NCBI GenBank assembly: GCA_028278405.1 | Contig: JANQEK010000022.1 | Location: forward strand, 1-64,000 | Length of the DNA: 64,000 nt | Reading direction: 5' to 3' | From: Nitrospinaceae bacterium | GTDB lineage: Bacteria; Nitrospinota; Nitrospinia; Nitrospinales; Nitrospinaceae | In this document: piece by piece, positions 8,783-19,800 of the stretch | How positions within the stretch are numbered: position 1 is the stretch's first letter | Layout of the letters: each line of letters starts with the position of its first letter | Position numbers and translations under genes: made by a program | The notes under the pieces: generated by a model | Databases searched by the model: none | What the model saw: the letters and a program-made list of their open reading frames with translations, nothing else | Told to the model about the DNA's origin: nothing

Positions 8783-9601
8783 ATGCCTGAACTGCCGGAA
8801 GTCGAAACCCTCCGCAATGCACTGACCCCTTTAATCCAAAACCAGACACTAGTTGAACTCAAATTCCTGCGCGCCGATCTGCGCTTTCCCATTCCTCGAA
8901 AGCAGCTTGAAAAAGAGATGTCGCAATCAGTTATCCGCGGTATCACGCGCACGGGCAAATATCTCCTGCTTCACAATGACAACGGAGCTATGCTCTGGCA
9001 TCTGGGAATGAGCGGACGTGTGGTGCAGCGCGCTTCCATGCAACCGGAAGAAAAACACACGCACGCCATCTTTCATTTTGCACCACACACTTATTTGCAT
9101 TTCATCGACCCGCGGCGATTCGGGTGCATCCTCTGGGTACCGAAAAACGAAGGACATCCTTTGCTGGACCACCTCGGACCCGACCCGTTTTCCGATGAAG
9201 CGACCCCTGAATTGTTCAAGGGACGCGCGCGCACCTGCAAAGGACCTATCAAGGGATTTCTGATGAACGCGACGCGCATCGCGGGAATCGGCAATATTTA
9301 CGCTTGCGAAGCGCTGTTTGAGGCAGGGATTCATCCCAAAAAACCCGCGAACAAACTCAGCAAACCTCAATGGGGGAAACTGTTAACCGAGGTGAGAAAC
9401 GTGCTGCAGAAAAGTATCAATGCCGGCGGCACCACGTTGCGGGATTTTTTCAACACCGACGGCAACCCCGGCTACTTCGCGCTCGATCTGTCCGTCTACG
9501 GCAGAGAGGGTGAGCCCTGTCCCCGCTGCAAAACCCCCATTGTCCGTACCGTCCATACGGCCCGCTCCACCTTCTTCTGCAAAACCTGCCAGAAAAGATA
9601 A
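8783..9601 (+). CDS. mutM: Formamidopyrimidine-DNA glycosylase
   Basis: A 272-residue base-excision repair enzyme removing 8-oxoguanine and FaPy lesions. It starts MPELPEVETL, with the Pro-2 nucleophile and Glu-3. Also visible are the beta-turn Lys in GKYLLL, HLGMSGR, NATRIAGIGNIYACEALFEAGIHP (helix-two-turn-helix), and the C-terminal zinc finger CPRC-x16-CKTC. A Gly-rich INAGGTTLRDF loop matches Fpg rather than Nei. It is part of the hrcA-grpE-mutM-radical SAM gene string. Confidence 0.95.
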   Translation: MPELPEVETLRNALTPLIQNQTLVELKFLRADLRFPIPRKQLEKEMSQSVIRGITRTGKYLLLHNDNGAMLWHLGMSGRVVQRASMQPEEKHTHAIFHFAPHTYLHFIDPRRFGCILWVPKNEGHPLLDHLGPDPFSDEATPELFKGRARTCKGPIKGFLMNATRIAGIGNIYACEALFEAGIHPKKPANKLSKPQWGKLLTEVRNVLQKSINAGGTTLRDFFNTDGNPGYFALDLSVYGREGEPCPRCKTPIVRTVHTARSTFFCKTCQKR

Positions 9602-9624
9602 CCCTGCCATCAAAACAAAATGGT

Positions 9625-11277
9625 ATGCTAGTCGCCATGAATCCATCCATCGGCATTGCCACACTGAACGCGAAGTTTATTCATTCGTCGCTGAGTCTGC
9701 GCTATTTGCGCAACGCAGCACGGCGTGCGGGATTCCAGAACGTCTGGATTCAAGAGTTCATTATCTACCAGCCTGTATGGAAAATCGCCGCGGAAATCCT
9801 GAAGCGAAAACCCGACATACTGGGGCTCAGCATCTACATCTGGAACCGGAAGCAAAGCTTCGAATTGCTGGAATACCTGCAGAAGCAGAGCCCTGATTTA
9901 AAAATTGTACTCGGAGGACCGGAGGTGTCTTTCGAGCCGGAGCTACCGAGCAACTACACACTCATTGCCGGAGAGGGTGAGAACAAATGGGTGGAATACC
10001 TCAACTTCGTCGCTAAAGGTGAAACACCCTCGCTTGAAGTCTTAAGACGCTGGAACACTTACGGGAACGATCTTCCGGATTTGCACCCTCCATACATTGA
10101 AGAGGATTATCCCGCACTCCAAAACCGCTATGCCTACATTGAAGCGTCACGCGGGTGTCCCTACCTGTGCTCGTTCTGTTTATCGGCTCTCGACAAAAAA
10201 GTGCGCTACTTCGACGATGGTGAAATCCGCCATCAGATTTCACGTTTGATCGAAACCGGCACGCATAAAATCAAGTTCGTCGACCGGACGTTCAATCTCC
10301 AGCCGAAACGCATGATGAATCTCATGCGATGGCTGACGCAATTCGAAGGCACGGAGTTTCACTTCGAAGTGGTCGGCGATCTTCTCAACGACGACATGAT
10401 GCGCTTCCTCGCCACCGTACCACAGGGCATGTTCCAGTTCGAAATCGGAGTCCAGACAACAACCGAAGACGTGCAGGAGACCATCCACCGCAAACAGAGC
10501 AACACCAAATTATTTAAAACCATTGAAACCTTGATTCAGCAAGACCGCATTCACCTCCATTGTGACCTGATTTTCGGTTTACCGGGGGAAACACTGGACG
10601 AGCTGTTGGAATCATTCACCGAAGTGTTGAAACTGAAACCACATGAACTGCAACTGGGATTCCTCAAGTTCCTGCCCGGTGCGCCGATTCGCGACCAGAT
10701 CGAATCCCACGAGTATCGTTATTTATCGTTTCCGCCATACGAACTGCTGTCGCACAAGAATCTTTCCGCAGAGGAAGTGCGTTTCCTGAAACAGTTCGCC
10801 GAAGTGTTCGACTTGTTCTACAACACTCAACGTTTTCAGTTCTCGCTCGACCACCTCTTCCAAACCCAACCGCCTGTCGAAGTCTTCAAAAAACTGATGG
10901 CTGCATTTGAGCGGGAAGATATTGTATTGAAAGGATTGTCCCTCGATCATCAATACCGCATCTTCGCGGAAACTTTTAACAGCGACGCAGACCCTCTCGC
11001 CTGGGATCTCCTGCAACTCGATTATTTGATCCACCAACGCAGTTACCGCCTGCCGGAATTCATGAGAAAGCGGCTGGCATCGAATGGCTCGTCTCGTGTC
11101 AAAACCTGGGACGGCGACCGCAAAACGATGGTCGTGCCGTTCCGCCATACGCTGGAATGGCAGGGCCGCGAGCCGAAACTCACCCCCGCGCCCTCCCCTG
11201 TCTATTATGCCGTGGCCCACCCCGAAACGGGTTCCGGCTACATTTCCCGGCCCCGGATCGAGCGGGTCGGGGTCTGA
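9625..11277 (+). CDS. B12-binding radical SAM protein (DUF4080 type)
   Basis: A 550-residue protein. The N-terminal domain (about 5-140) has a B12-binding-like fold (NAKFIHSSLSLRYLR, PDILGLSIYIW, KIVLGGPEVSFEP). A radical SAM core (about 165-380) follows, with the cluster motif CPYLCSFC. The C-terminal third matches the DUF4080-type extension as I recall it. The canonical DxHxxG cobalamin motif is not seen, so B12 may bind base-off or not at all. The first ATG at 9625 and a second at 9637 are both possible, and neither has a clear ribosome site. It follows mutM by 23 bp. The substrate is unknown. Confidence 0.85.
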   Translation: MLVAMNPSIGIATLNAKFIHSSLSLRYLRNAARRAGFQNVWIQEFIIYQPVWKIAAEILKRKPDILGLSIYIWNRKQSFELLEYLQKQSPDLKIVLGGPEVSFEPELPSNYTLIAGEGENKWVEYLNFVAKGETPSLEVLRRWNTYGNDLPDLHPPYIEEDYPALQNRYAYIEASRGCPYLCSFCLSALDKKVRYFDDGEIRHQISRLIETGTHKIKFVDRTFNLQPKRMMNLMRWLTQFEGTEFHFEVVGDLLNDDMMRFLATVPQGMFQFEIGVQTTTEDVQETIHRKQSNTKLFKTIETLIQQDRIHLHCDLIFGLPGETLDELLESFTEVLKLKPHELQLGFLKFLPGAPIRDQIESHEYRYLSFPPYELLSHKNLSAEEVRFLKQFAEVFDLFYNTQRFQFSLDHLFQTQPPVEVFKKLMAAFEREDIVLKGLSLDHQYRIFAETFNSDADPLAWDLLQLDYLIHQRSYRLPEFMRKRLASNGSSRVKTWDGDRKTMVVPFRHTLEWQGREPKLTPAPSPVYYAVAHPETGSGYISRPRIERVGV

Positions 11278-11381
11278 TCCCACATTTTGTTTTAATTTTC
11301 CCCACCAAGGGGTTATGATGTGGATTTTCCAGACCAAATCATCCCAACACCCCCTCCGGGGCCTGAACAGGAGTATTAAGA

Positions 11382-13073
11382 ATGCCGGAGAGCAGTAAAG
11401 AGCCATTGAACAAAAAGAGCCGAATAATCACCGGAGGCGACAAACGCTCGCCCAACCGCGCCATGTTGCGCGCCGTCGGGTTCGGCGACGACGACTTTGA
11501 CAAGCCGATCATTGGTGTCGCCAACGGCCAGAGTAATATCACCCCCTGCAACGCCGGACTCGGCAAGCTGGCCGATATCGCCATGGCGGAAATCAGAAAC
11601 AGTGGCGGCATGCCGCAGATGTTCGGCACCATTACCATCAGTGACGGAATCTCCATGGGCACCGAAGGTATGAAGGCCTCGCTCATCAGCCGTGATGTTA
11701 TTGCCGACTCGATCGAAGTAGTCGGGCGCGGCGCCTGCATGGATGCAATGATCGCTATCGGCGGGTGCGACAAAAACATGCCCGGTGCGATGATCGCCCT
11801 CGCGCGACTCAATGTTCCCAGCATCTTCGTGTACGGCGGTACCATCAAACCTGGTCACCTGGGTGACCAGGACTTAACCGTTGTCAGCGCCTTCGAGGCA
11901 GTCGGCCAGTTCAGCGGTGGGTTGATCGACAAAGACCAACTGACTGCTATTGAAAAGAACGCCTGTCCCGGTTACGGTTCCTGCGGCGGCATGTTCACCG
12001 CCAACACCATGTCGTCCGCCATTGAAGCGATGGGAATGAGCCTGCCTTACAGTTCCACCATGTCCAACGAGGACAAGGAAAAAGAATTGAGCACTCAGGA
12101 AAGTAGTAAGGCTCTTATCGATCTGGTTAAGAAAAACATTCTCCCGTCGGATATCATCACCCGCAAGTCACTGGAAAACGCAGTCGCTGTGGTCATGGCC
12201 GTGGGCGGATCGACCAATGCCGTGTTGCATCTGCTCGCCATTGCGCACAGCATGGGAGTCAACTTGACCATCGACGATTTCGAAACGATCCGGAAAAAAG
12301 TTCCGCATTTCTGCGACTTGAAGCCGTCCGGTAAATACGTAACGATCGACCTGCATCAGGCGGGCGGTATTCCACAAGTCATGAAGATGTTGTTGAATGC
12401 AGGAATTTTGCACGGCGATTGCATCACTGTCACCGGGAAAACGGTTGCGGAAAACTTGAAAGATGTTTCCGACGAGCCGGCTTCGACACAGGACGTCATT
12501 CTGCCGCTCAGTACACCGAAATCGAAAGAGGGCCACCTCGTCATATTGAAAGGCAATCTTTCCACGGAAGGGTGTGTTGCCAAAGTTTCCGGCATCAAAG
12601 TACGACGGATCGAAGGCCCGGCCCGAATATTCAACTCGGAAGAGGAATGTCTGGACGCCATCATTGGCGACAAGATTAAAGCAGGCGATGTCGTCGTTGT
12701 CCGCTATGAGGGACCGAAAGGCGGACCCGGCATGCGCGAAATGCTGGCCCCGACCTCGGCACTGGTCGGCAAAGGTTTAGGAGAATCCGTCGGGCTGTTA
12801 ACCGACGGGCGTTTCTCCGGGGGTTCCTACGGTCTGGTGGTTGGACATGTCGCGCCGGAAGCGCAGGTCGGGGGCACCATCGGCCTCGTGCAAGAGGGCG
12901 ACTCCATCACTATCGACATTGACAAGAATCTGATCCAGGTCAACGTCAGCGATGCAGAACTGGAGCAACGCAAAAAACAATGGCAGGCACCGGCGATCAA
13001 ATATCCGTCGGGAGCGTTGGCCAAATATGCCAAGCTGGTCTCCACGGCGTCCTGTGGCGCGGTGACCGATTAA
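11382..13073 (+). CDS. ilvD: Dihydroxy-acid dehydratase
   Basis: A 563-residue enzyme for the penultimate step of valine, leucine and isoleucine synthesis. Cysteines that bind the Fe-S cluster are C56 (NITPCN), C129 (GGCDKNMPG) and C201 ([14 protein letters not shown]). The C-terminal active-site segment GRFSGGSYG is present. The three-Cys pattern is that of the [2Fe-2S] type. AGGAG lies 8 bp before the ATG. No other ilv or leu genes are close. It is followed by a conserved hypothetical gene 17 bp later, probably co-transcribed. Confidence 0.96.
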   Translation: MPESSKEPLNKKSRIITGGDKRSPNRAMLRAVGFGDDDFDKPIIGVANGQSNITPCNAGLGKLADIAMAEIRNSGGMPQMFGTITISDGISMGTEGMKASLISRDVIADSIEVVGRGACMDAMIAIGGCDKNMPGAMIALARLNVPSIFVYGGTIKPGHLGDQDLTVVSAFEAVGQFSGGLIDKDQLTAIEKNACPGYGSCGGMFTANTMSSAIEAMGMSLPYSSTMSNEDKEKELSTQESSKALIDLVKKNILPSDIITRKSLENAVAVVMAVGGSTNAVLHLLAIAHSMGVNLTIDDFETIRKKVPHFCDLKPSGKYVTIDLHQAGGIPQVMKMLLNAGILHGDCITVTGKTVAENLKDVSDEPASTQDVILPLSTPKSKEGHLVILKGNLSTEGCVAKVSGIKVRRIEGPARIFNSEEECLDAIIGDKIKAGDVVVVRYEGPKGGPGMREMLAPTSALVGKGLGESVGLLTDGRFSGGSYGLVVGHVAPEAQVGGTIGLVQEGDSITIDIDKNLIQVNVSDAELEQRKKQWQAPAIKYPSGALAKYAKLVSTASCGAVTD

Positions 13074-13090
13074 TCGAACAGCACACACGC

Positions 13091-14026
13091 ATGATGAGCC
13101 TTGATACGCAGTTGCCCGAAACCCTGTTCTCCGGTCCGCGCAACATCAATCTGTTCTATCTTCACGAACTGTTCGGCCAGACCGCGCAAATGGTGCGGGA
13201 CCGGCTGAACGCGGAAACCGGGATCGACATCCCCATCACCGCCGGGATGTGGGGCGGGTCTTACCTGGTGGCAGATGACATCGGTGTCTCCCGGACCAAC
13301 GTGGTGCGCTTGTATTCACTGGTCAACCTGCCACAGAACACTCCGCTGGACGAACCGGACAATTTCAAAAAGCTCATGGAAATTTACCGGGATATTTTGC
13401 AGTCCAATTTCGGGAAATACCAATTGAAACTCACAGACCCGCATTGGGGCGAGAAGGTACCGTGCACCAATAAAATCCGACCCACCACCACCCTCCAATT
13501 GTGGGATGCGACGCGACGGGTTAAATTCGTCCGCGCGTTCTTTGTCTGGAACAGCGCCACCTGGGCAGAGTCGATCATCTACGATGCCATACGCAACATC
13601 AAACAGATCAAAGAACTGCTCGACATCAACCACCGTCCCCTGAAAAAGGCAACCGACGAGCTGAAGTTCATGCTTCAGGACTCAATGATCATTTACTACA
13701 CGTTGAAACCGGCTCTGACGCCGGACTTCGTTGAGCACGCCGAACCTCTCGTTCAGGAATTGTTCGACTGTTTCATCGGCGGACTGCACGATCCCAAAAC
13801 AATCGAGGAGTTGTACCACAAGGTTCATTCCAGTGCGCTGGTCTATGGTTATGAAGAGGCTTTGGAGGGCCCGTACAACCGGGCGGGTCTGGACATTCAC
13901 CAGATCGAGGACTGGCCAGCGGACAAGATCAATTTTGTGCCACAGGAACTGAAGGACGTTATGATTCCCTATCTGGAAGGAACGTTCGAGCGGTTCCGAA
14001 AAAACCTTACCGGCAAACAGATTTAA
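13091..14026 (+). CDS. Hypothetical protein downstream of ilvD
   Basis: A 311-residue cytoplasmic protein with no signal peptide or clear membrane segment. The frame is open upstream into ilvD, but the pair of ATGs at 13091 and 13094, just after the ilvD stop, is the sensible start. Notable segments are ITAGMWGGSYLVADDIGVSR, an aromatic FVRAFFVWNSATWAESIIYD and an acidic C-terminal half. I do not recognise a family. The close spacing suggests co-expression with ilvD, and the last 4 bp overlap the stop of the converging heme-protein gene. Confidence 0.75.
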   Translation: MMSLDTQLPETLFSGPRNINLFYLHELFGQTAQMVRDRLNAETGIDIPITAGMWGGSYLVADDIGVSRTNVVRLYSLVNLPQNTPLDEPDNFKKLMEIYRDILQSNFGKYQLKLTDPHWGEKVPCTNKIRPTTTLQLWDATRRVKFVRAFFVWNSATWAESIIYDAIRNIKQIKELLDINHRPLKKATDELKFMLQDSMIIYYTLKPALTPDFVEHAEPLVQELFDCFIGGLHDPKTIEELYHKVHSSALVYGYEEALEGPYNRAGLDIHQIEDWPADKINFVPQELKDVMIPYLEGTFERFRKNLTGKQI

Positions 14027-14844
14027 TCCGTTCCTTTCCCGAATTGCAAGAGAATCCAGCCGGCGAGACCCTTCTGGCCGTTGGTTTCACGGTTACCACC
14101 GTTCCAGATGGCAACAGCCATCGGCGTGGACCCCGTAAACTGAACGTCTTGTTCGTCCTGGTTCACTCGGTTTCTCTTGAACACCACCTGCCAGCCCTTG
14201 TCGGTCCGCAATCCCTTTCCGGAAACGTTCTGCTCGTCCTGGCGCGTGAGGGTACTGAATCCCTCGGCATTCAAATCCTCGATCGGAGAAAGCGTGGCGG
14301 CCGAATCCTTTTGCGCCGCATCGGCAGTCACCTGACGCACCGCTTTCCACTGCCAGATATTGACCGGATGTCCTTCGCCGCCCATGGTGATCGGCGGCAC
14401 TTCTTTATTGGAATTGAGAGGAAACATGATTGCCGCCTGGTCCGTGTACAGGCGCGACCGCTTGATGCCATCATCCACCGAATCATCCTCCCATTCCAGG
14501 CGGACCGCAATCTGTGTCTCCGTCCGCGCCACACTGACGAGGACTTTCTTGACGAAAGGATCGGGCCACTGCGGATTGGTGATCAACTGAGGCCCTAAAT
14601 CAATCGTGTTTTTCACCGGACCCTGAGGAGAGTTCCAGAATAAGGAGCTTGGAGACAACGGAATGTCTCCGGAATACTGCTTTACACTCAGTTGATGGGT
14701 GCAGTCACCGTCTTCCAGGCATTTGGAGTATTTTGAATCCGAAAATCCGCACTTAGACAGGCTGAACACAAAATAGAGCAACAGAATAAGAAGTAATACC
14801 GCCTTAATGTAAAAATATATTCGGCGACGGGTAGTATTCCACAT
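14023..14844 (-). CDS. Membrane-anchored heme protein, DMSO reductase type II gamma-subunit-like (NxrC/EbdC domain)
   Basis: A 273-residue protein with a basic N-terminus and one membrane segment (about 12-30), then a periplasmic domain with three early cysteines (C32, C42, C48). Residues 80-270 follow the ethylbenzene-dehydrogenase-type heme-binding pattern: AVRLEWEDD, AAIMFP, PITMGGEGHPVNIWQWKA, AIWNGGNRETNGQKGLAGW. Met154 and Lys258 are candidate axial ligands of heme b, as in EbdC. In this family the subunit passes electrons between a molybdopterin enzyme and a quinone or cytochrome. No alpha or beta subunit is in the window. It would fit a nitrite oxidoreductase-related role, but that is inference. 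Confidence 0.65.
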   Translation of the reverse strand: MWNTTRRRIYFYIKAVLLLILLLYFVFSLSKCGFSDSKYSKCLEDGDCTHQLSVKQYSGDIPLSPSSLFWNSPQGPVKNTIDLGPQLITNPQWPDPFVKKVLVSVARTETQIAVRLEWEDDSVDDGIKRSRLYTDQAAIMFPLNSNKEVPPITMGGEGHPVNIWQWKAVRQVTADAAQKDSAATLSPIEDLNAEGFSTLTRQDEQNVSGKGLRTDKGWQVVFKRNRVNQDEQDVQFTGSTPMAVAIWNGGNRETNGQKGLAGWILLQFGKGTD

Positions 14845-14860
14845 AAAAGAGGAGATAGAG

Positions 14861-16174
14861 TTAGAATTCGCTGGTCAACTGTTCCAGTTCCCGGTCGATT
14901 TGCGGGGTGTGGGGACCGACTAAAACGACATTGAGGTTGCGGGCCTGAAAAATCGATTTCGCTACCCGGAGTATGTCCTTGGGGGTGATCGATTCCACAA
15001 GCTCCCTTTCTTCTTCCAGAGTAATCACTTTCGAATACAGTTCTGAAAAACCATAACGCGACGCCTGCTTGCCCGGCTCATCCAGCTCCAGCGCCAGATC
15101 ATACATGTATCTTTTCTTTACGTGATCCAGTTCATCCTGGGTCACGCCGGAATCCAAAAACTTTTTGATCTCGCCGAAAATTACCTGAACAATGGCCAAT
15201 ACCTTTTCAGGCCGGACTGTCACATCGAAGTCAACGGTCCCGATATCCGCCAGGCTGGTGGCGCGGCATTCCACTGAATAGGCCAGCCCCTGCTCTTCCC
15301 GCAGGACTTTCTGCAGGCGAGAGCTGACGCCGTCGTCAAACAGCCGGCTGATCAAAGTGGCGGTGTAATAATCTGGATGATTGTAGGAAACCGAACGGAA
15401 ACAGATTTGTACCTCATCCTGGCTGTCAACATCTTCCTGAACACGGAATTGCGGCTTTGTCTGTTCCTCGCGCACGCTGTTCAAAAAATAATCCTTGGGC
15501 ACAGCGGTTCCCCGGCGCGGAATGTTTTCAAAATAAGCCTGCGCGAGCTGAAGGAACTGTGATTGCGCCAGGCATCCCGCACCGACCAGAACCATATTGG
15601 GAGGACAATAATATTGTTCAAAATAATTCCGGAGCATTGCGGCATCAATGGATTTGATCGATTGCTCGGTCCCTATAGTGGGCAAGGCCAACGGGTTGTC
15701 AGGGTACATCAGATGGCAGGCAACATTGTTTATATCTATATTCTCTCCTTCTGCGTTCAGGTCCTCCAGGCACTCCTCCAGAATGATTCCTCGCTCCAAC
15801 TCGATTTGCGGGAAAGTGGGATCGGTAAAAAATTCAGCAAACAATTCCATTCCGCGCTCCAATTGGTCATAATGCGGACTGAAGCCGTAGTAGGTATATT
15901 CGCTGAGGGTGGAGGCCCGCAGGTCGCGACCGATCTTTTCGAATTCCATATTGAGGGAAATGGAATCCGGATACTTCCGGTTGCCCCGAAACATCATGTG
16001 TTCCAGAAAATGGGAAATGCCGTTATTCTTCTCATTTTCGAAACGCAAGCCAGCGCGGACAAACATGGCAACTTCGATCGTATGAATATGGGGCATTTCG
16101 ACCGCCACCACGGTCAGGCCATTGGCCAGCGTATTCTTGAAGCTTTTAATTTCAATATCTGTCTGAAGTTTCAA
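14861..16174 (-). CDS. M16 family zinc metallopeptidase
   Basis: A 437-residue peptidase of the M16B (processing-peptidase-like) type. The inverted zinc motif HFLEHM lies near residue 61, in GISHFLEHMMFRG, and the downstream Glu of the zinc site is in ERGIILEECLEDL. The C-terminal half-domain has the usual SLADIGTVDFDVTV and a coiled helix. Single-domain length fits a dimeric bacterial form. There is no signal peptide, so it acts in the cytoplasm or is exported in an unknown way. It lies 16 bp upstream of the heme-protein gene on the same strand, so the two are likely co-transcribed. Confidence 0.92.
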   Translation of the reverse strand: MKLQTDIEIKSFKNTLANGLTVVAVEMPHIHTIEVAMFVRAGLRFENEKNNGISHFLEHMMFRGNRKYPDSISLNMEFEKIGRDLRASTLSEYTYYGFSPHYDQLERGMELFAEFFTDPTFPQIELERGIILEECLEDLNAEGENIDINNVACHLMYPDNPLALPTIGTEQSIKSIDAAMLRNYFEQYYCPPNMVLVGAGCLAQSQFLQLAQAYFENIPRRGTAVPKDYFLNSVREEQTKPQFRVQEDVDSQDEVQICFRSVSYNHPDYYTATLISRLFDDGVSSRLQKVLREEQGLAYSVECRATSLADIGTVDFDVTVRPEKVLAIVQVIFGEIKKFLDSGVTQDELDHVKKRYMYDLALELDEPGKQASRYGFSELYSKVITLEEERELVESITPKDILRVAKSIFQARNLNVVLVGPHTPQIDRELEQLTSEF

Positions 16175-16250
16175 TGAAACCTGTTTTATAGATTCAATTA
16201 GTTGTTTGTATTATCTCACAAATGGAGCTCACTCATCTCAGAATAAATCC

Positions 16251-16883
16251 ATGAGCAACGAAAACTGGACTTCCAAAAGTTACAACATTGCAGATGCTTA
16301 TATTTCAGAGCATGAAGAAGAAACCAAAACCCGCGCGGTCATTGATTGCGGAAAGGGAATTCATGCCCTCCTGCCGAAAGGGTTGCCGGCACTCAAAATC
16401 CGCTTTCACGGATTGTTTATGATCGCACCCCTTCCGCTGCTGATGGCCTGCGTTGTTTTTCTACCCTTGTCCGGATTTCTCGGAGAATGGGAAATCAACG
16501 GCACCACGCTCGGTATTTCACTGCTCTGCCTGCTAATGCTTGCAGGATTGATGCGGGTCATTCTTTTCATGTTGAACAACCGCGACATGTTTCCCCGCAA
16601 ATACTTCGTCACGCTGGGACCCGAAGGACTCGCCATGCACTTTTCGCGCATCCATTTTCCAGCAGCGGATCCCAATGCGTTTATCGCGTGGAAGGACATC
16701 GAAACGGTTCAACGGACCTCCACTTTTTTTCTTCCCGCCCTGTTGCTGGGTCGGACATCCGTTCCCGTCCTGAAGATTGTTTCCCGTCATGGACCGGTTG
16801 TCTTCATCCCCATGCTCCTGCCAACATCCACACTGGAAAAGGAATTTGATCAAGCGGAAACGTTGATTCAAGCAAATCTGTAG
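16251..16883 (+). CDS. Membrane protein with PH-like C-terminal domain
   Basis: A 210-residue protein if translation starts at ATG 16251. An in-frame TTG at 16206 adds 15 residues but has no ribosome site. Two hydrophobic segments (about 60-78 and 92-114) are separated by a short loop. The C-terminal part alternates strands (YFVTLGPEGLAMHF, NAFIAWKDIETVQR, VLKIVSRHGPVVFIP), as in STM3941-like or PH-like membrane proteins. It is divergent from the M16 peptidase and convergent with dnaE, 7 bp apart. Function is unknown. Confidence 0.65.
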   Translation: MSNENWTSKSYNIADAYISEHEEETKTRAVIDCGKGIHALLPKGLPALKIRFHGLFMIAPLPLLMACVVFLPLSGFLGEWEINGTTLGISLLCLLMLAGLMRVILFMLNNRDMFPRKYFVTLGPEGLAMHFSRIHFPAADPNAFIAWKDIETVQRTSTFFLPALLLGRTSVPVLKIVSRHGPVVFIPMLLPTSTLEKEFDQAETLIQANL

Positions 16884-16890
16884 AATCCAA

Positions 16891-19800
16891 CTACTCAAAA
16901 TAAATGGATTCTTCTCCCAGCAAGGCTTCCACTTCATGAATAACGGCGTCACTGGGCTTGACTTTCATGTCTGCTTCCACCGTTCGAATCCGGTTTTTGT
17001 CGTCAGGAAATATAAAATGAACCAGCAAAGGGTTGGTTCCCTGATGTCCGGCAAGCACCTTCTTAACCGAAGCCATCATGTCCTTTTCGAGGCCCGGTGT
17101 TCGAATCCGAAGATGCACTTTGCCTTTCCAATGATTCTTCGCCTCTGACAAAGGCAACACTTCCTTGGCGATTACCTTGGGCACGTTGTCCACCGAATCC
17201 ACGGTGCCCTTGACCAGAATCGGTTCGTCCGCCGCCAGGATTTCCATGGATGCCTGATAAATTTCCGGCCACAGGGTCACTTCCACCGTACCCTGCAAAT
17301 CTTCCAGGGTCACCAGCGCCATCTTATCTCCCCGACGCGTGGTTTTCGGGATGATCTTGAACGGCACACCCGCGAGACTGACGTTTTTGCCATTGTCTCG
17401 TTCGGAGATACTGGCTGAACTGGAATCGGTAAACCAGTCGATATCCTTTTGGTATCGCGTCAACGGATGCCCGGAAACGTAAAAACCGATGGTCTCCTTT
17501 TCAAACCGCAGACGATCGTGATCGCTCCATTCCTTAACCTCGGTGGAACCGGTGAAAGTTTCATGGGCCGTTTCCTCCTCGAAGGCATCAAACATGTTCG
17601 ACTGGCCCAATTGCTTGTCTCTTTGCCGGGCCTGCCCCATATCCATGTACAACGGCAGGTGGTGCATCATACTAGCTCGGCCCTCTCCCAGGGAATCGCA
17701 GGCACCACTTTTGATCAGGCTTTCGATCACCCGTTTGTTAACCTGGCGGAGATCCACCTGTTCGCACAATTGTTTGAGTGAATCGAACCGGCCCAATTCT
17801 TGACGGATTTCGATAATCTGGTCGATAGCCGCCGAACCAACGTTTTTGATGGCTCCGAGTCCGAACAGCAATGAATCTTTGGATATGGAAAAGTCCTTCT
17901 GACTTTCGTTCACATCCGGAGGCAGAATCTGGATACCCATCTCCCGCGCATCGTTGATGTAACGAATGACTTTGTCCGTGTTGTCCATGTCGCTGGTGAT
18001 CAGTGCGCCGAAGAATTGCAGAGGATAATGCGCTTTCAGGTAAGCAGTTTGATAGGAGATCAAGGCATACGCGGCGCTGTGAGATTTGTTGAATCCGTAT
18101 CCTGCAAATTTTTCCATCAGGTCGAAAATCCGTTCCGCCTTTTTTTCCGGGATTTTATTGTGAGCGGACCCTTTCGCAAACTTTTCCCTTTGCTGAGCCA
18201 TTTCTTCCGGCTTCTTTTTGCCCATGGCTCGTCGCAACAGATCGGCGTCGCCCAAGGTGAACCCGGCCAGAACGTTGGCAATTTTCATTACCTGCTCCTG
18301 ATAGAGAATCACACCGTGGGTTTCCTGCAGGATTTCCTTCAACTGCGGCAAGTCGTATTTTTCTTCCATTGTGCCGTGTTTGCGTTTCACATAGTCGTCG
18401 ATCATCCCGCTCTCCAACGGACCAGGTCGGAACAACGCCAACAGGGCAATGACATCTTCAAAACTATCCGGTCTCATTTTTTTGAGCAAATCGCGCATGC
18501 CGGAACTTTCCAACTGAAACACCCCGCGCGTACGAGCGTCACTAAGAAGCGCGAACGTTTTTTCATCATCTTTGGGAATCGCGTCGATATCCAACTCCAT
18601 TCCCATCGAGGATTGAATCAACTTGAGAGCATTGTGAATAACAGTCAACGTCCGCAAACCGAGGAAGTCCATCTTCAACAGTCCCAGCTTTTCAATATTG
18701 TTCATCGAAAACTGGGTCACCACCTCGTCGTTGCTGCCTTTGTATAAAGGAAGAAATTCGGTAAGCGGCTTCGGAGAAATCACCACTCCCGCGGCATGCG
18801 TCGAGCAGTGACGCGGCAGGCCTTCCAACCGGAGAGCGATATTCAACAACTCGTCTACATTGGCGCTTTCCTTGCGCATTTCCTTGAATTTCGGCTCCTC
18901 CTTGAAAGCATCAGTGAGGTTGATGTTCAACCGGTTGGGCACCAGTTTGGCGATTTTATCAACTTCGCCATAGGTCATCCCCAACACACGGCCTACGTCC
19001 CGGATAACCGCCTTGGCATTCATGCTTCCGAAAGTGATGATCTGACTGACAAATGCGTTGCCGCCGTATTTTTCCGAAACGTATTTGATCACCTCGTCAC
19101 GCCGATCCATGCAGAAATCGATGTCGATATCCGGCATGCTCACCCGCTCCGGATTCAAAAAACGTTCGAAGAGCAGTCCGTATTGAATTGGATCGAGGTC
19201 GGTAATTTTCAGGGAATACGCCACCAGACTCCCTGCTGCGGAACCCCGTCCAGGCCCGACCGGAATGCTATGTTCGCGGGCATGACGAATAAAATCCCAT
19301 ACAATCAGGAAGTATCCAGGGTATCCCATCTTGTGGATGATCTGCAGTTCTTCTTCCAGGCGGGCTTCGTAAATCGCCGGGTCAAACGTCTGGCCCAGTC
19401 GTTTCATTACTTCAAACCGCTGTTGCAATCCTTTCTTCGACTCCTCTTCGAGATAAGAGGTCAGCGTGTAAGACTCGGGCACGGGATATTCCGGCAGGTT
19501 ATCAATGCCCAGATCCATCTCCAGGTTGCATCGTTCGGCAATCTTGATGGTGTTCTCAACAGCCTCCGGCACCTGCTGGAACAATTCGGTCATTTCTTCC
19601 GCCGATTTGAAATAATACTCATCGGAGTGATATTTCATCCGATAGGGGTCTTCCATCGTCTTGCCGGTCTGCAGGCACAACAGAATTTCGTGTGCTCGAA
19701 AGTCTTCGCGGTCGAGGTAATGGCAGTTGTTGGTCGCCACCACAGGGATGCCTGTATTTTTACTGATCTCCAGCAGGCCTTTATTGATTCCCTGTTGCCA

